64,000 bases of DNA from Arthrobacter alkaliphilus. Its GTDB lineage: Bacteria; Actinomycetota; Actinomycetes; Actinomycetales; Micrococcaceae. The notes below the pieces were generated by a model. That model did not search any database. It had not been told where the DNA came from and was given only the letters and a program-made list of their open reading frames with translations. This document shows, piece after piece, positions 44,647 to 52,704 of the stretch. The stretch covers positions 1 through 64,000 of the forward strand of contig NZ_JAKEEC010000004.1 in assembly GCF_021483235.1 (NCBI RefSeq), written 5' to 3'. A program made the translations under genes and the position numbers. How positions within the stretch are numbered: position 1 is the first letter of the stretch; each line of letters starts with the position of its first letter.

Positions 44647-44724
44647 GTGACGCCGGGTTACCTAGCGTGAACTGGTGTTTCCGGACCTTTGAAGCATGTT
44701 ACGGCCCGGCCCTACAGTTTTTTC
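44647..44724 (+). promoter_or_regulatory. sulfur-regulon promoter module B (cysG)
   Basis: GTGACGCCG at 44647, GCGTGA at 44665, GTTTCCGG at 44677, -35 TTGAAG at 44689, 18-bp spacer, -10 TACAGT at 44713-44718, ATG 6 nt later. Every offset equals that of module C; module A at 35450 differs only by one base between GTTTCC and the -35. Confidence 0.78.
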
Positions 44725-45981
44725 ATGGCAATTCAGGACATCTACCCCACAGCCCTGCGGCTGCTCGGCCGCCCGGTGCTGGTGGTGGGCGGCGGACCCG
44801 TGGCTGCGCGACGCGCCAAGGGACTGCTCGACGCCGGCGCCCGGGTGACGGTGGTTGCTCCTGTTGCGTCTGACGCGCTTCGCGAACTCGCTGATTCCGG
44901 CCTCCTCACGTGGGAGCCGCGCACCTACGTTTCCACCGACGTCGACGGCGTCTGGTTCGTCCAGACGGCCACCGGCGTTGCCGATGTGGACGCCCAAGTG
45001 GCCGCCGATGCCGAGGCGCAGAGTATCTGGTGCGTCAACGCTTCGGACCACGAATCGTCCGCGGCGTGGACCCCGGCCGTCGCGGTCGTTGACGACGTGA
45101 AGATCGCCATCAATGCCGGGGGAGATCCGCGCCGGGCCATGGCCTTGCGCGACGCCGTCGCCACGGCACTTGAGACTGGAGACCTGCCGCTCCGCCGTCG
45201 TCGCGCCTCCGCCGGAAGTGTCGCACTCGTGGGCGGGGGGCCTGGCGATTCCGGGCTCATCACGGTCCGCGGGCGCCGCCTCCTGGGCCAGGCCGACGTC
45301 GTCGTCGCCGACCGCCTCGGTCCGCGGGAGCTGCTGCATGAACTTGCTCCGGATGTCCGCGTCATCGAGGTCGGGAAGACCCCCGGTCACCACCCGGTGC
45401 CGCAAGTCGAGATCAACCGGATCCTCGTGGACGAAGCCTTGGCCGGCCACCGTGTGGTGCGGCTCAAAGGCGGCGACCCCTACGTCCTGGGCCGCGGCGG
45501 CGAGGAAGCCGAATTCTGCCGGCAGAACGGCGTCGAGGTTGAAGTGGTTCCCGGTGTGACCTCGGCGATTTCGGTGCCGGCGGCGGCAGGCATTCCTGTG
45601 ACGCACCGCGGACTTGCGAAGGGCTTCAGCGTGGTCACCGGCCACGAGGAACTGTCCGAAGTCCCTGCCCGGCCCGACCACACCGTGATCCTGCTCATGG
45701 GCGTTGCCAAACTCCGCGAATCGGCAACCGCGCTCGCAGACTCCGGAATGCCCTTGGACACGCCGGTCGGTATCGTAGAGAACGGCTACATGCCCGAACA
45801 GCGCGTCACGATCGGCACCTTGGCGACCATTGCCGAGCAAGCCGAGGCCACCGGCGTCGCAAATCCCGCAGTGATTGTGATTGGCGATGTGGTGCGTGTC
45901 AGCCCGTTTGCCCCCGAACATTTCAAGACCGCTGATTACAGCACCCTGACCCCGAATAAGCCCCGCGTCACTGCCCCGTAG
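44725..45981 (+). CDS. cysG: siroheme synthase: precorrin-2 dehydrogenase fused to uroporphyrinogen-III C-methyltransferase
   Basis: 418 aa. N-terminal 160 residues are the NAD-binding precorrin-2 dehydrogenase part (VLVVGGGPVAARRAKGLLDAG); the C-terminal 250 are SUMT (VALVGGGPGDSGLITVRGRRLL, RLKGGDPYVLGRGGEEAEF, VVPGVTSAISVPAAAGIPVTHRG). With CbiX it supplies siroheme to sulfite reductase. ATG 44725 is 6 nt after the -10 box (leaderless); the upstream in-frame ATG 44689 lies in the -35 and is rejected. fpr gene follows after 31 nt. Confidence 0.93.
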   Translation: MAIQDIYPTALRLLGRPVLVVGGGPVAARRAKGLLDAGARVTVVAPVASDALRELADSGLLTWEPRTYVSTDVDGVWFVQTATGVADVDAQVAADAEAQSIWCVNASDHESSAAWTPAVAVVDDVKIAINAGGDPRRAMALRDAVATALETGDLPLRRRRASAGSVALVGGGPGDSGLITVRGRRLLGQADVVVADRLGPRELLHELAPDVRVIEVGKTPGHHPVPQVEINRILVDEALAGHRVVRLKGGDPYVLGRGGEEAEFCRQNGVEVEVVPGVTSAISVPAAAGIPVTHRGLAKGFSVVTGHEELSEVPARPDHTVILLMGVAKLRESATALADSGMPLDTPVGIVENGYMPEQRVTIGTLATIAEQAEATGVANPAVIVIGDVVRVSPFAPEHFKTADYSTLTPNKPRVTAP

Positions 45982-46012
45982 CCCCAGAAGCACACTGAAA
46001 AGGAACACAGCC

Positions 46013-47479
46013 GTGTCATCTAGCACCACCGTAGGATCTGTCGAGCGCCCGCTGCGCGTCGTCGTCGTCGGGTCCGGCCCGGCCGGCGTCTACGCCGCGG
46101 ACATCCTGACCAAGAGCGAGGCCGTCAAGAGCGGCGAACTGACTGTCAGTATCGACCTCTTCGACCGCTACCCGGCCCCCTACGGCCTGATCCGCTACGG
46201 CGTTGCTCCCGACCACCCCCGCATCAAGGGCATCGTCAACGCCCTGCACAAGGTCCTGGACCGCGGCGACATCCGCTTCTTCGGCAATGTCGACTATGGC
46301 ACGGATCTGTCCATCGAGGACCTGCGCACCCACTACGACGCCGTCATCTTCGCCACCGGTGCCATCAAGGACGCGGACCTGAACATCCCGGGCATCGAGC
46401 TTGAGGGCTCCTTCGGCGGCGCCGACTTTGTCTCCTGGTACGACGGCCACCCCGACGTGCCCCGCGAATGGCCGCTTGAAGCCACCTCCGTGGCAGTGCT
46501 CGGCAACGGCAACGTGGCCTTGGACGTGGCCCGTGTCCTGTCCAAGCACGCGGACGACCTCCTGGTCACCGAAATTCCGGACAACGTCTACGCCGGCCTC
46601 AAGGCTTCCCCGGTCACGGACGTCCACGTCTTCGGCCGCCGCGGTCCGGCCCAAGTTAAGTTCACCCCGCTGGAGCTCCGCGAACTCTCGCACTCCAAGG
46701 ACGTGGACATCATCCTCTACGCGGAGGACTTCGAGTTCGACGAAGAGTCGGACCGCCAGATCCAGACGAACAACCAGACCAAGACCATGGTGGGCACGCT
46801 CACCAACTGGATCGCCGAGCAGCCGGAGGATCTCTCCGAGCTCAAGGCCTCCCGCCGCCTGCACCTGCACTTCCTGCACAGCCCCGTGGAAATCGTGGAT
46901 TCCGCGGAGACTCCCGGCAAGGTTGCGGGCATCAAGTTCGAGCGCACGGAGCTGGACGGCACCGGAAACGCCCGCGGGACCGGTGAGTTCATCGATTACC
47001 CGGTCCAGGCCGTGTACCGCGCCATCGGCTACTTCGGTTCGGCCCTGCCGGACGTCGAGTTCGACCACAAGAAGGGCGTCATCGCGAACGACGGCGGCCG
47101 GGTCCTGGACGCTTCGGGCGAGCACGTCCCCGGCCTCTACGCGACGGGTTGGATCAAGCGAGGACCGATCGGGCTCATCGGCCACACCAAGGGTGACGCG
47201 CTCGAGACGGTGACGTACCTCCTGGAGGACCGCGAAAACCTGCCGTTCGCGTCCGTTCCCGAGCCCGACGCCGTCGTCGAACTCCTGGACGCCCGCGGCG
47301 TGAAGTTCACCAGCTGGGAAGGCTGGCTGGCGCTGGACGCCCACGAGCTCGCCCTGGGCGCCGCCGCGTCCGAGGCCGGCACCTCGCACGGCGTCGAGGT
47401 CCAGCGCGAACGCATCAAGGTGGTGCCGCGCGAGGACATGGTGGACATTTCCCGCGACGGAGTCGCCGCCCAAGTCTAG
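46013..47479 (+). CDS. ferredoxin-NADP reductase, FprA/adrenodoxin-reductase type (copy 1)
   Basis: 488 aa. FAD site VVVVGSGPAGVYAADIL; NADP site VLGNGNVALDVARVL; TGWIKRGPIGLIGHTKGDA near the C-terminus. It should pass electrons from NADPH to ferredoxin; next to ferredoxin-dependent sulfite reductase it is the obvious electron supplier. GTG start with AAAGGAA upstream; likely co-transcribed with cysG. A close paralogue lies at 56881. Confidence 0.92.
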   Translation: MSSSTTVGSVERPLRVVVVGSGPAGVYAADILTKSEAVKSGELTVSIDLFDRYPAPYGLIRYGVAPDHPRIKGIVNALHKVLDRGDIRFFGNVDYGTDLSIEDLRTHYDAVIFATGAIKDADLNIPGIELEGSFGGADFVSWYDGHPDVPREWPLEATSVAVLGNGNVALDVARVLSKHADDLLVTEIPDNVYAGLKASPVTDVHVFGRRGPAQVKFTPLELRELSHSKDVDIILYAEDFEFDEESDRQIQTNNQTKTMVGTLTNWIAEQPEDLSELKASRRLHLHFLHSPVEIVDSAETPGKVAGIKFERTELDGTGNARGTGEFIDYPVQAVYRAIGYFGSALPDVEFDHKKGVIANDGGRVLDASGEHVPGLYATGWIKRGPIGLIGHTKGDALETVTYLLEDRENLPFASVPEPDAVVELLDARGVKFTSWEGWLALDAHELALGAAASEAGTSHGVEVQRERIKVVPREDMVDISRDGVAAQV

Positions 47480-47495
47480 GACTCTGCAACTTAGC

Positions 47496-47556
47496 AACGC
47501 GGGGTCACTTACGGCCCATCCGAAGCATCGGAATGGGCCGTAAGTGACCCCGCGTT
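47496..47556. terminator. perfect 24-bp palindromic hairpin between two sulfur genes
   Basis: Arms 47496-47519 and 47533-47556 are exact complements (24 bp), loop of 13 nt which itself pairs CCGA with TCGG, then TTTGGG. It can terminate the cysG-fpr transcript. Its right arm also covers the -35 region of the next gene (-10 TAGACT at 47563), so it could affect that promoter. Confidence 0.82.
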
Positions 47557-47574
47557 TGGGATTAGACTCGCGTC

Positions 47575-48954
47575 ATGGACGTTGTGGTTATCGAAACCAC
47601 CCCGCTGGGTGACCGCAGCTACCTCGTGCATGACGGTTCGGCCGGGTTCGTGATAGATCCCCAGCGCGACACGGACCGGGTTGAGGCCGCCGCACGTGCT
47701 GCGGGCGTGTCCATCACGCACGTCGCCGAAACCCACATCCACAACGACTACGTCACGGGCGGGCTCTTGCTGGCCAGGGACCACGGCGCCGTGTACTTCG
47801 TGAACGCCGACGACGACGTGGCGTTCGAGCGCGAGCCGGTCACGGACGGAACAACGTTCACGGTCGGCAGGCTATCGGTCAAGGCGCTGGCCACACCCGG
47901 CCACACCCACACCCACCTGTCGTACCTCGTCAACGACGACGATCCCGACGCCGGCATTCGGCAGGCGGTGTTCTCGGGCGGCAGCCTGCTCTATGGATCG
48001 GTCGGCCGGACCGACTTGCTTGGTCCCGACGAAACCGAAGGCCTGGCACGCGAGCAGTACGCCGCGGTGCGGCGGCTGGTGGCGGAGGCCGCGCCGGACG
48101 CAGTCCTGTATCCAACCCACGGCTTCGGCTCCTTCTGTTCCATCGGCCCCGCCAGCAGGATTTCCATCTCGACCATCGGTGAGCAGGCCGCGAGCAACCA
48201 TGCGCTCACGGATCCGGACGAGGACCATTTCGTCCGGCACCTCTTGGCGAATATCTCGGCCTACCCGACGTACTACGCGCACATGAGCCCGCTCAATTCG
48301 GCAGGACCAGGGCCGGCGAGGCTCGAGGTTCCTGCCAACGTGGACCCGGCCGAGCTCAAGCGAAGGCTCGACGCCGGGGAATGGGTGGTGGACCTCCGCC
48401 AGCGGGTGGCGTTTGCCGCCAACCATCTGCTGGGCAGCGTGGGCTTCGAGTACGGCAGCGGCTCCAGCTTCACGAGCTATTTGGGCTGGGTCCTGCCGTG
48501 GAACCAGCCGCTGACTTTAGTGGGTCCCTTGGATGAGGTGGAGAAGGCGATCCGTGATCTGTCGAGGATCGGAATCGACTCTCCGGATGCCGCCGTCGGC
48601 GAGGATCCCGGAACCCTGGCGCGGGGCACGCCTTTGGTGCAGTATCCGATCACCGACTGGGCGGGGCTCATGCGGGAGCGGGGTCCAGGCGAAACAGTGC
48701 TGGACGTGCGCCGAACCGAAGAATTTGCCGCGTCCCACGTGTCCGGGGCGGTGAATGTTCCGCTGCATGAGCTTTTGCTCCGGATGGACGATTTGCCGAA
48801 TTCGAGGATTTGGGTCCACTGCACCTCCGGCTACAGGGCCAGCGTCGCCGCAAGCCTGCTTCATCGTGCAGCCCGCGACGTGGTGCTCATCGATGCGCCC
48901 TTCCGCGAGGCAGCGGACGCCGGCGTCGAGCTGACGCGCTCGACCGCCGAGTAA
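47575..48954 (+). CDS. MBL-fold persulfide-dioxygenase-like protein fused to rhodanese domains
   Basis: 459 aa. N-terminal metallo-beta-lactamase fold with H54, H56, D58 (HIHND) and TPGHTHTHLSY, as in ETHE1/BigR-associated persulfide dioxygenases. Two rhodanese-like domains follow: the first lacks a catalytic Cys, the second has HCTSGYRAS with C416. Expected to oxidise glutathione- or mycothiol-type persulfides and transfer sulfane sulfur, protecting against sulfide made by the neighbouring pathway. TAGACT (47563-47568) is 6 nt before ATG, so probably leaderless. Confidence 0.85.
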   Translation: MDVVVIETTPLGDRSYLVHDGSAGFVIDPQRDTDRVEAAARAAGVSITHVAETHIHNDYVTGGLLLARDHGAVYFVNADDDVAFEREPVTDGTTFTVGRLSVKALATPGHTHTHLSYLVNDDDPDAGIRQAVFSGGSLLYGSVGRTDLLGPDETEGLAREQYAAVRRLVAEAAPDAVLYPTHGFGSFCSIGPASRISISTIGEQAASNHALTDPDEDHFVRHLLANISAYPTYYAHMSPLNSAGPGPARLEVPANVDPAELKRRLDAGEWVVDLRQRVAFAANHLLGSVGFEYGSGSSFTSYLGWVLPWNQPLTLVGPLDEVEKAIRDLSRIGIDSPDAAVGEDPGTLARGTPLVQYPITDWAGLMRERGPGETVLDVRRTEEFAASHVSGAVNVPLHELLLRMDDLPNSRIWVHCTSGYRASVAASLLHRAARDVVLIDAPFREAADAGVELTRSTAE

Positions 48955-48981
48955 CCCGGCAGCCGCCCCGCCTTGCCCCCG

Positions 48982-49108
48982 GACCCCCGGTCACCTTTGG
49001 TTGGGTTTTTCCCGACGCTCGGTCACCTTTGGTTGGGTTTTTCCCGACGCCGGGTCACGTCATCTGACCGGGCGTCGGTGAGGAGGCGGTTATAGGTGAC
49101 CGGGGGTC
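48982..49108. repeat. 32-bp convergent repeat cluster (locus 3)
   Basis: Forward cores GACCCCCGGTCAC, GACGCTCGGTCAC and GACGCCGGGTCAC start at 48982, 49014 and 49046 (32-bp steps) with spacer CTTTGGTTGGGTTTTTCCC. Inverted cores TGACCGGGCGTC and TGACCGGGGGTC start at 49065 and 49097, again 32 bp apart. The last overlaps the gntR stop codon. Here the flanking genes converge, unlike loci 1 and 2. Confidence 0.92.
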
Positions 49109-49787
49109 AGCTGTTGAGCCATTCCGCTGCGAAGTCCAGGTTGCGGTACACGCTCGCGACGGCGGCCGCCTCGTCGCGTGCCTCGATGGCGTTGGCGAGC
49201 TCGTCGTGGCCTTCGGGCGGGATACCGTTGAAGCCGGACTTGCGTTGTTGGCGCAGGAGATCGTCGTGGAAGACGCCGCCGAAGGACACATACAACTGGT
49301 GGAGCAACGGGTTGCCCGAAGCCAAGGCCACCCGTTCGTGGAAATCCCAGTCGGCGCGCGCCCAGGCGGGGTAGTCAGCCGCAAGCCACGCTTCGTGGCG
49401 CAGCTGGAGAAGGGCCCGCATGGCGGCGATGTCTTCGGCCGTGGCATGCTTCGTGGCCAGTCGGGCGGCTTGGGTGTCGAGCCCCATCCGCACCTCGACT
49501 ATGTGTTCCTGCGTGTGTTCCTTATAGATCCGTTGGGCTGCGCCGGAGATCTCGCTGGTGGCCCGGACATAGGTCCCGTCACCGCGGCGGACCTCCAACA
49601 TGCCGCCGTGCGCCAAGGCTTTGATGGCTTCGCGGAGCGTCCCGCGCGAGACTCTGAGCGAGGCCATGAGTTCCGGCTCGGCAGGGATCTTCTCTTGCAG
49701 GGGCCACTCTCCTGTCTGGATCATTCCGCGCAGTTGTTTGGTGACTTCCTCGGCCAAAGCAGGCCGGTGCGAAGGTGTCAGGCTCAT
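49107..49787 (-). CDS. GntR-family (FadR-like) transcriptional regulator
   Basis: 226 aa. N-terminal winged helix (KIPAEPELMASLRVSRGTLREAIKALAHGGMLEVRRGDGTYV) and C-terminal all-helical FCD-type ligand domain with Asp/His residues (WDFHERVALASGNPLL). The ATG overlaps the stop of the MFS gene by 4 nt; the longer open frame on this strand is an artefact. Likely controls the coupled transporter. The ligand is unknown. Confidence 0.9.
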   Translation of the reverse strand: MSLTPSHRPALAEEVTKQLRGMIQTGEWPLQEKIPAEPELMASLRVSRGTLREAIKALAHGGMLEVRRGDGTYVRATSEISGAAQRIYKEHTQEHIVEVRMGLDTQAARLATKHATAEDIAAMRALLQLRHEAWLAADYPAWARADWDFHERVALASGNPLLHQLYVSFGGVFHDDLLRQQRKSGFNGIPPEGHDELANAIEARDEAAAVASVYRNLDFAAEWLNS

Positions 49788-51049
49788 GCCACGGGCCTCG
49801 GTCCGGCCTTGATCGCGGTCCGTTTGCTGGTGAGCTGGTGGCAGGTCACCATGAGGGTCAGGGCCGCTGCGGCGAGGAGTAACAGGGGGAGGGTCCAAGT
49901 ACCGGTGGCACTGTGGAGCAGGCCCATGCCGAACGGCCCAAGAGCCGCGATCAAGTACCCCACGGACTGGGCGACGGTGGACATTGCGGTGGTCTCCGCC
50001 GTCGTACGCCCGCTTCGGCTGATGATCACCAGAACCAAGGGGAAGATGCCCAATCCGAAGCCGAACATGACGGCGGGAATCGACGCGAACGACGTCGGGA
50101 GCAACAACATTGCGGGGATTGCCAAGAGGGTGGTCCCGCTCCCCAGGTACAGGGCAGGCCGCATCATGCCGGGGCGCGAGCCGATCGCCAGGAGGATCAT
50201 GCCGGCAGCCACCGAAACCAGCTGCATGAGGCCGAACTGGAGGCCGCTCTCGGAGGCGCTGAGACCTTGGGTGGTCAGGATGTAGGCAAACCAACTCATC
50301 ACGGCATACGCCAGAAGGCCCTGCAACGTGAAGACGGAGGTGATGAGGAATCCCAGCCGGGTTCGCAGGAGCGGCCACATGGAAACGTGCTCCTCGTTGG
50401 CCTTGCGCGAAGTGCGGTGTGTGTGGAGGACCACCGGGAGGAAGCCGAGAAGCGCGGCGACGCCCAGGAGCCCCCACGCGGCCAGGCCCATCGACGGCGA
50501 ACCGAGTTGCTGGGCCAAGGGAACGCTGACGGCCGCAGCGAAGGTGGCACCGCCGGACATTGTGAAGGTGTAGAGGCCTGTCATCATGGACGTCTTGCTT
50601 GCATAGTGCTCGCGGATGTACGACGGCATGGCTACGTTGCACACCGCCAAGCCGGACATCGCCAGCACCGTTCCGGCGAGGAGGGCGCCGGTGGCGGGAA
50701 CGCTGCGGACCAACAGCCCGGCAGCCAGCATGGCCAGCGCCACGGCGATCGACTTCTCGACGCCGATCCGCCGAGACAGCCACGAGGTCCCCAATCCTGC
50801 GACGGCGAAGCACAGCAAGGGGATGGACGGAAGAATCGACGCGACAAGGGGCCCGTATCCGAGGGATGCCTGCAAATCGTGGAACAACGCCGCCGCGCTG
50901 GTGATGCCGGCGCGCAGGTTCAGGCCGATCAGGATGACGGCCACGATCCCGACGACGGCGACTACCCGGGATTTCGGCGCCCCCATGACGTCGCTGGCGG
51001 GCTCAGTGGTTTCTTCTGTTGCGCGGGGAGTCGGGAGAGTCGAGGCCAT
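49784..51049 (-). CDS. MFS transporter, cyanate/nitroimidazole permease (CynX/NimT) type
   Basis: 421 aa, about 12 helices. GLNLRAGITSAAALFHDLQASLGYGPLVASILPSIPLLCFAVAG is characteristic of the CynX/YeaN family of MFS proteins. Upstream partner of the GntR regulator in a two-gene unit. Substrate unknown; CynX-type members range from cyanate to 2-nitroimidazole exporters. Confidence 0.85.
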   Translation of the reverse strand: MASTLPTPRATEETTEPASDVMGAPKSRVVAVVGIVAVILIGLNLRAGITSAAALFHDLQASLGYGPLVASILPSIPLLCFAVAGLGTSWLSRRIGVEKSIAVALAMLAAGLLVRSVPATGALLAGTVLAMSGLAVCNVAMPSYIREHYASKTSMMTGLYTFTMSGGATFAAAVSVPLAQQLGSPSMGLAAWGLLGVAALLGFLPVVLHTHRTSRKANEEHVSMWPLLRTRLGFLITSVFTLQGLLAYAVMSWFAYILTTQGLSASESGLQFGLMQLVSVAAGMILLAIGSRPGMMRPALYLGSGTTLLAIPAMLLLPTSFASIPAVMFGFGLGIFPLVLVIISRSGRTTAETTAMSTVAQSVGYLIAALGPFGMGLLHSATGTWTLPLLLLAAAALTLMVTCHQLTSKRTAIKAGPRPVA

Positions 51050-51118
51050 GAGTTAAAGGTTAGACGTTTGATGTTTGGCGCGAGGAATTTTGTGGTGGAA
51101 ATCTCCCGGTCGGAACGC

Positions 51119-52561
51119 CTAGCGCGGGTTGCGGGCGCCCAGCCGTTGCACCGCAAGGGCAAGCCACAGCTGCACCCGGTCCGGCGTCTGGGCCGGGTCG
51201 TAGCCGGTGAGGTCTGTTATTTGTGCCAAGCGGTAGCGCACCGTATTGCGGTGCAGGGTCAGGGCTTCTGCGACCGCTGCTACGGAGCCGTTGTGGCTGA
51301 GGTAGCTTTCCAAGGTCGAAACGAGCTCCGAGCCATGTTCGGCGTCGAACTTGCGCAGGGGAGTGAGCGCCTCGCTGGCCATGTCGGCCAAGGGGACGTC
51401 CTCGCTCGCGAGTAACAGCGAGGTCAGGCTGAGTCGCTCAGGTTCGTTGACCGGCAGGCCGTGCGCCACGGCGTCGCGCGCTTCGAAGTAGCTCCAGCGC
51501 ACGCCGTTCGGCTTGGTGTAGGCGCCGCCGATCCCGATCACCGCGTGGATTCCCGCTTCCAAAAGGTGATCACTGAGGTCCTTGGCGAGCGCGCTCGCGG
51601 AACTGCCGTCGTCGGGCACTACCGTCACCAGATCCTTCCCGACGACGGCGGTCACCCCGCCCTCGAGCGACTGCGGAAGCGATGTGCTGCTGAGCTGTTT
51701 GTGGTGGGCCGCGGAGACCACCAGCAGCACCACGTTCTTGCGGGTGCTGTTGATTCCGACGCCGGCCAGGCGGCGGGCGCCCTCCACGGTGTCCAGGGTG
51801 CCGTGGATGACGTCGTCCAGCACTTGGCCCGCCAAGGCGCGTTGGCTCTGGCGCTGCTTGACCATGTTGTTGAGTTCCACGCTGATCAGGTTCTGGGCAT
51901 AGCCGACGATCCCGGTGTCGCCGAAGGGCTGCTTGATCCAGAGGGTGCAGGCGTCGCGGCGGCCTGTCGGGATGGGAAAGGACGCCCAATCATCGGCGGT
52001 CGGCGAAGGGCTGCCGGGAACGCTGTTGTAGAGCTGGGCGCTGAACTGGGTCAGGGCGATGTCGGACCGCAGCATGCTGCCCAGCTGCTTGAGCAATTCG
52101 CCGAGCCCGCCGCCGGTCAGCAGGGCCCGGGCGAGGATCTGGTGGCCCGCGATGAGGCGCTCCAGCTTGGAATAGTGGTCGGCGGACTGCGAGTCGGCTA
52201 CGAGTTTGCCGATGGCGATGAAAGGCGTCTCGTAGGGGACTTCCACGAGGGGCAGGCCCCAGCGGTTTGCTTCGGCGACGAGGGCCGGGGGCACTACTTC
52301 GTGGGTGAGCCCGGTGCCGAAGCCTATGCCGACCGCCCCCGCGCGCTGGACCTGGCGCACGAAGCGGCGCTGTTCAGCGGCGCCGTTGAGCCTGAGCCCG
52401 GTGGTCAGGATCAATTCGCCGCCGTTGAGGAAGCGTTGGGGATCCTCTTGCTCGGTGACGGCAACCCAGCGGATGTCGTCGTGCCAGGTGGTTTCCGCGA
52501 GGCCGGCTTTCCGGAGGCGCAGGGCGGGGACCGCGACCAGTGCGGCGAGTGACATTGCCAT
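51119..52561 (-). CDS. PucR-family transcriptional regulator, candidate GabR
   Basis: 480 aa. N-terminal PucR domain (LVAVPALRLRKAG...DDIRWVAVTEQEDPQRFLNGGELILTTG), central GGDEF-like region, C-terminal helix-turn-helix LHRNTVRYRLAQITDLTGYDP. Start set at ATG 52561 (ATG 52555 is equally possible; no clear ribosome site). It diverges from the aminobutyraldehyde dehydrogenase-gabT pair. In Corynebacterium glutamicum the PucR-type GabR activates gabTDP, so control of the neighbouring GABA genes is inferred. Confidence 0.85.
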   Translation of the reverse strand: MAMSLAALVAVPALRLRKAGLAETTWHDDIRWVAVTEQEDPQRFLNGGELILTTGLRLNGAAEQRRFVRQVQRAGAVGIGFGTGLTHEVVPPALVAEANRWGLPLVEVPYETPFIAIGKLVADSQSADHYSKLERLIAGHQILARALLTGGGLGELLKQLGSMLRSDIALTQFSAQLYNSVPGSPSPTADDWASFPIPTGRRDACTLWIKQPFGDTGIVGYAQNLISVELNNMVKQRQSQRALAGQVLDDVIHGTLDTVEGARRLAGVGINSTRKNVVLLVVSAAHHKQLSSTSLPQSLEGGVTAVVGKDLVTVVPDDGSSASALAKDLSDHLLEAGIHAVIGIGGAYTKPNGVRWSYFEARDAVAHGLPVNEPERLSLTSLLLASEDVPLADMASEALTPLRKFDAEHGSELVSTLESYLSHNGSVAAVAEALTLHRNTVRYRLAQITDLTGYDPAQTPDRVQLWLALAVQRLGARNPR

Positions 52562-52704
52562 GCCAGAAAGGATATCCCCGCACTGGTCATTCGCACTAAG
52601 GCGTGGTGCCGCGGGTGTGCACCTGACTATTCCGCGCCGGGTGGTGCTGGCATAGGCTCGGAGCAGCTGCAACCAAGCCTAGACACCGAAAGAGGTTGTA
52701 CACC

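Noticed and set aside
49788..50813. Extended open frame merging into the gntR gene
   Set aside because: It overlaps the MFS gene out of frame; the GntR domain begins exactly at ATG 49787, which overlaps the MFS stop.
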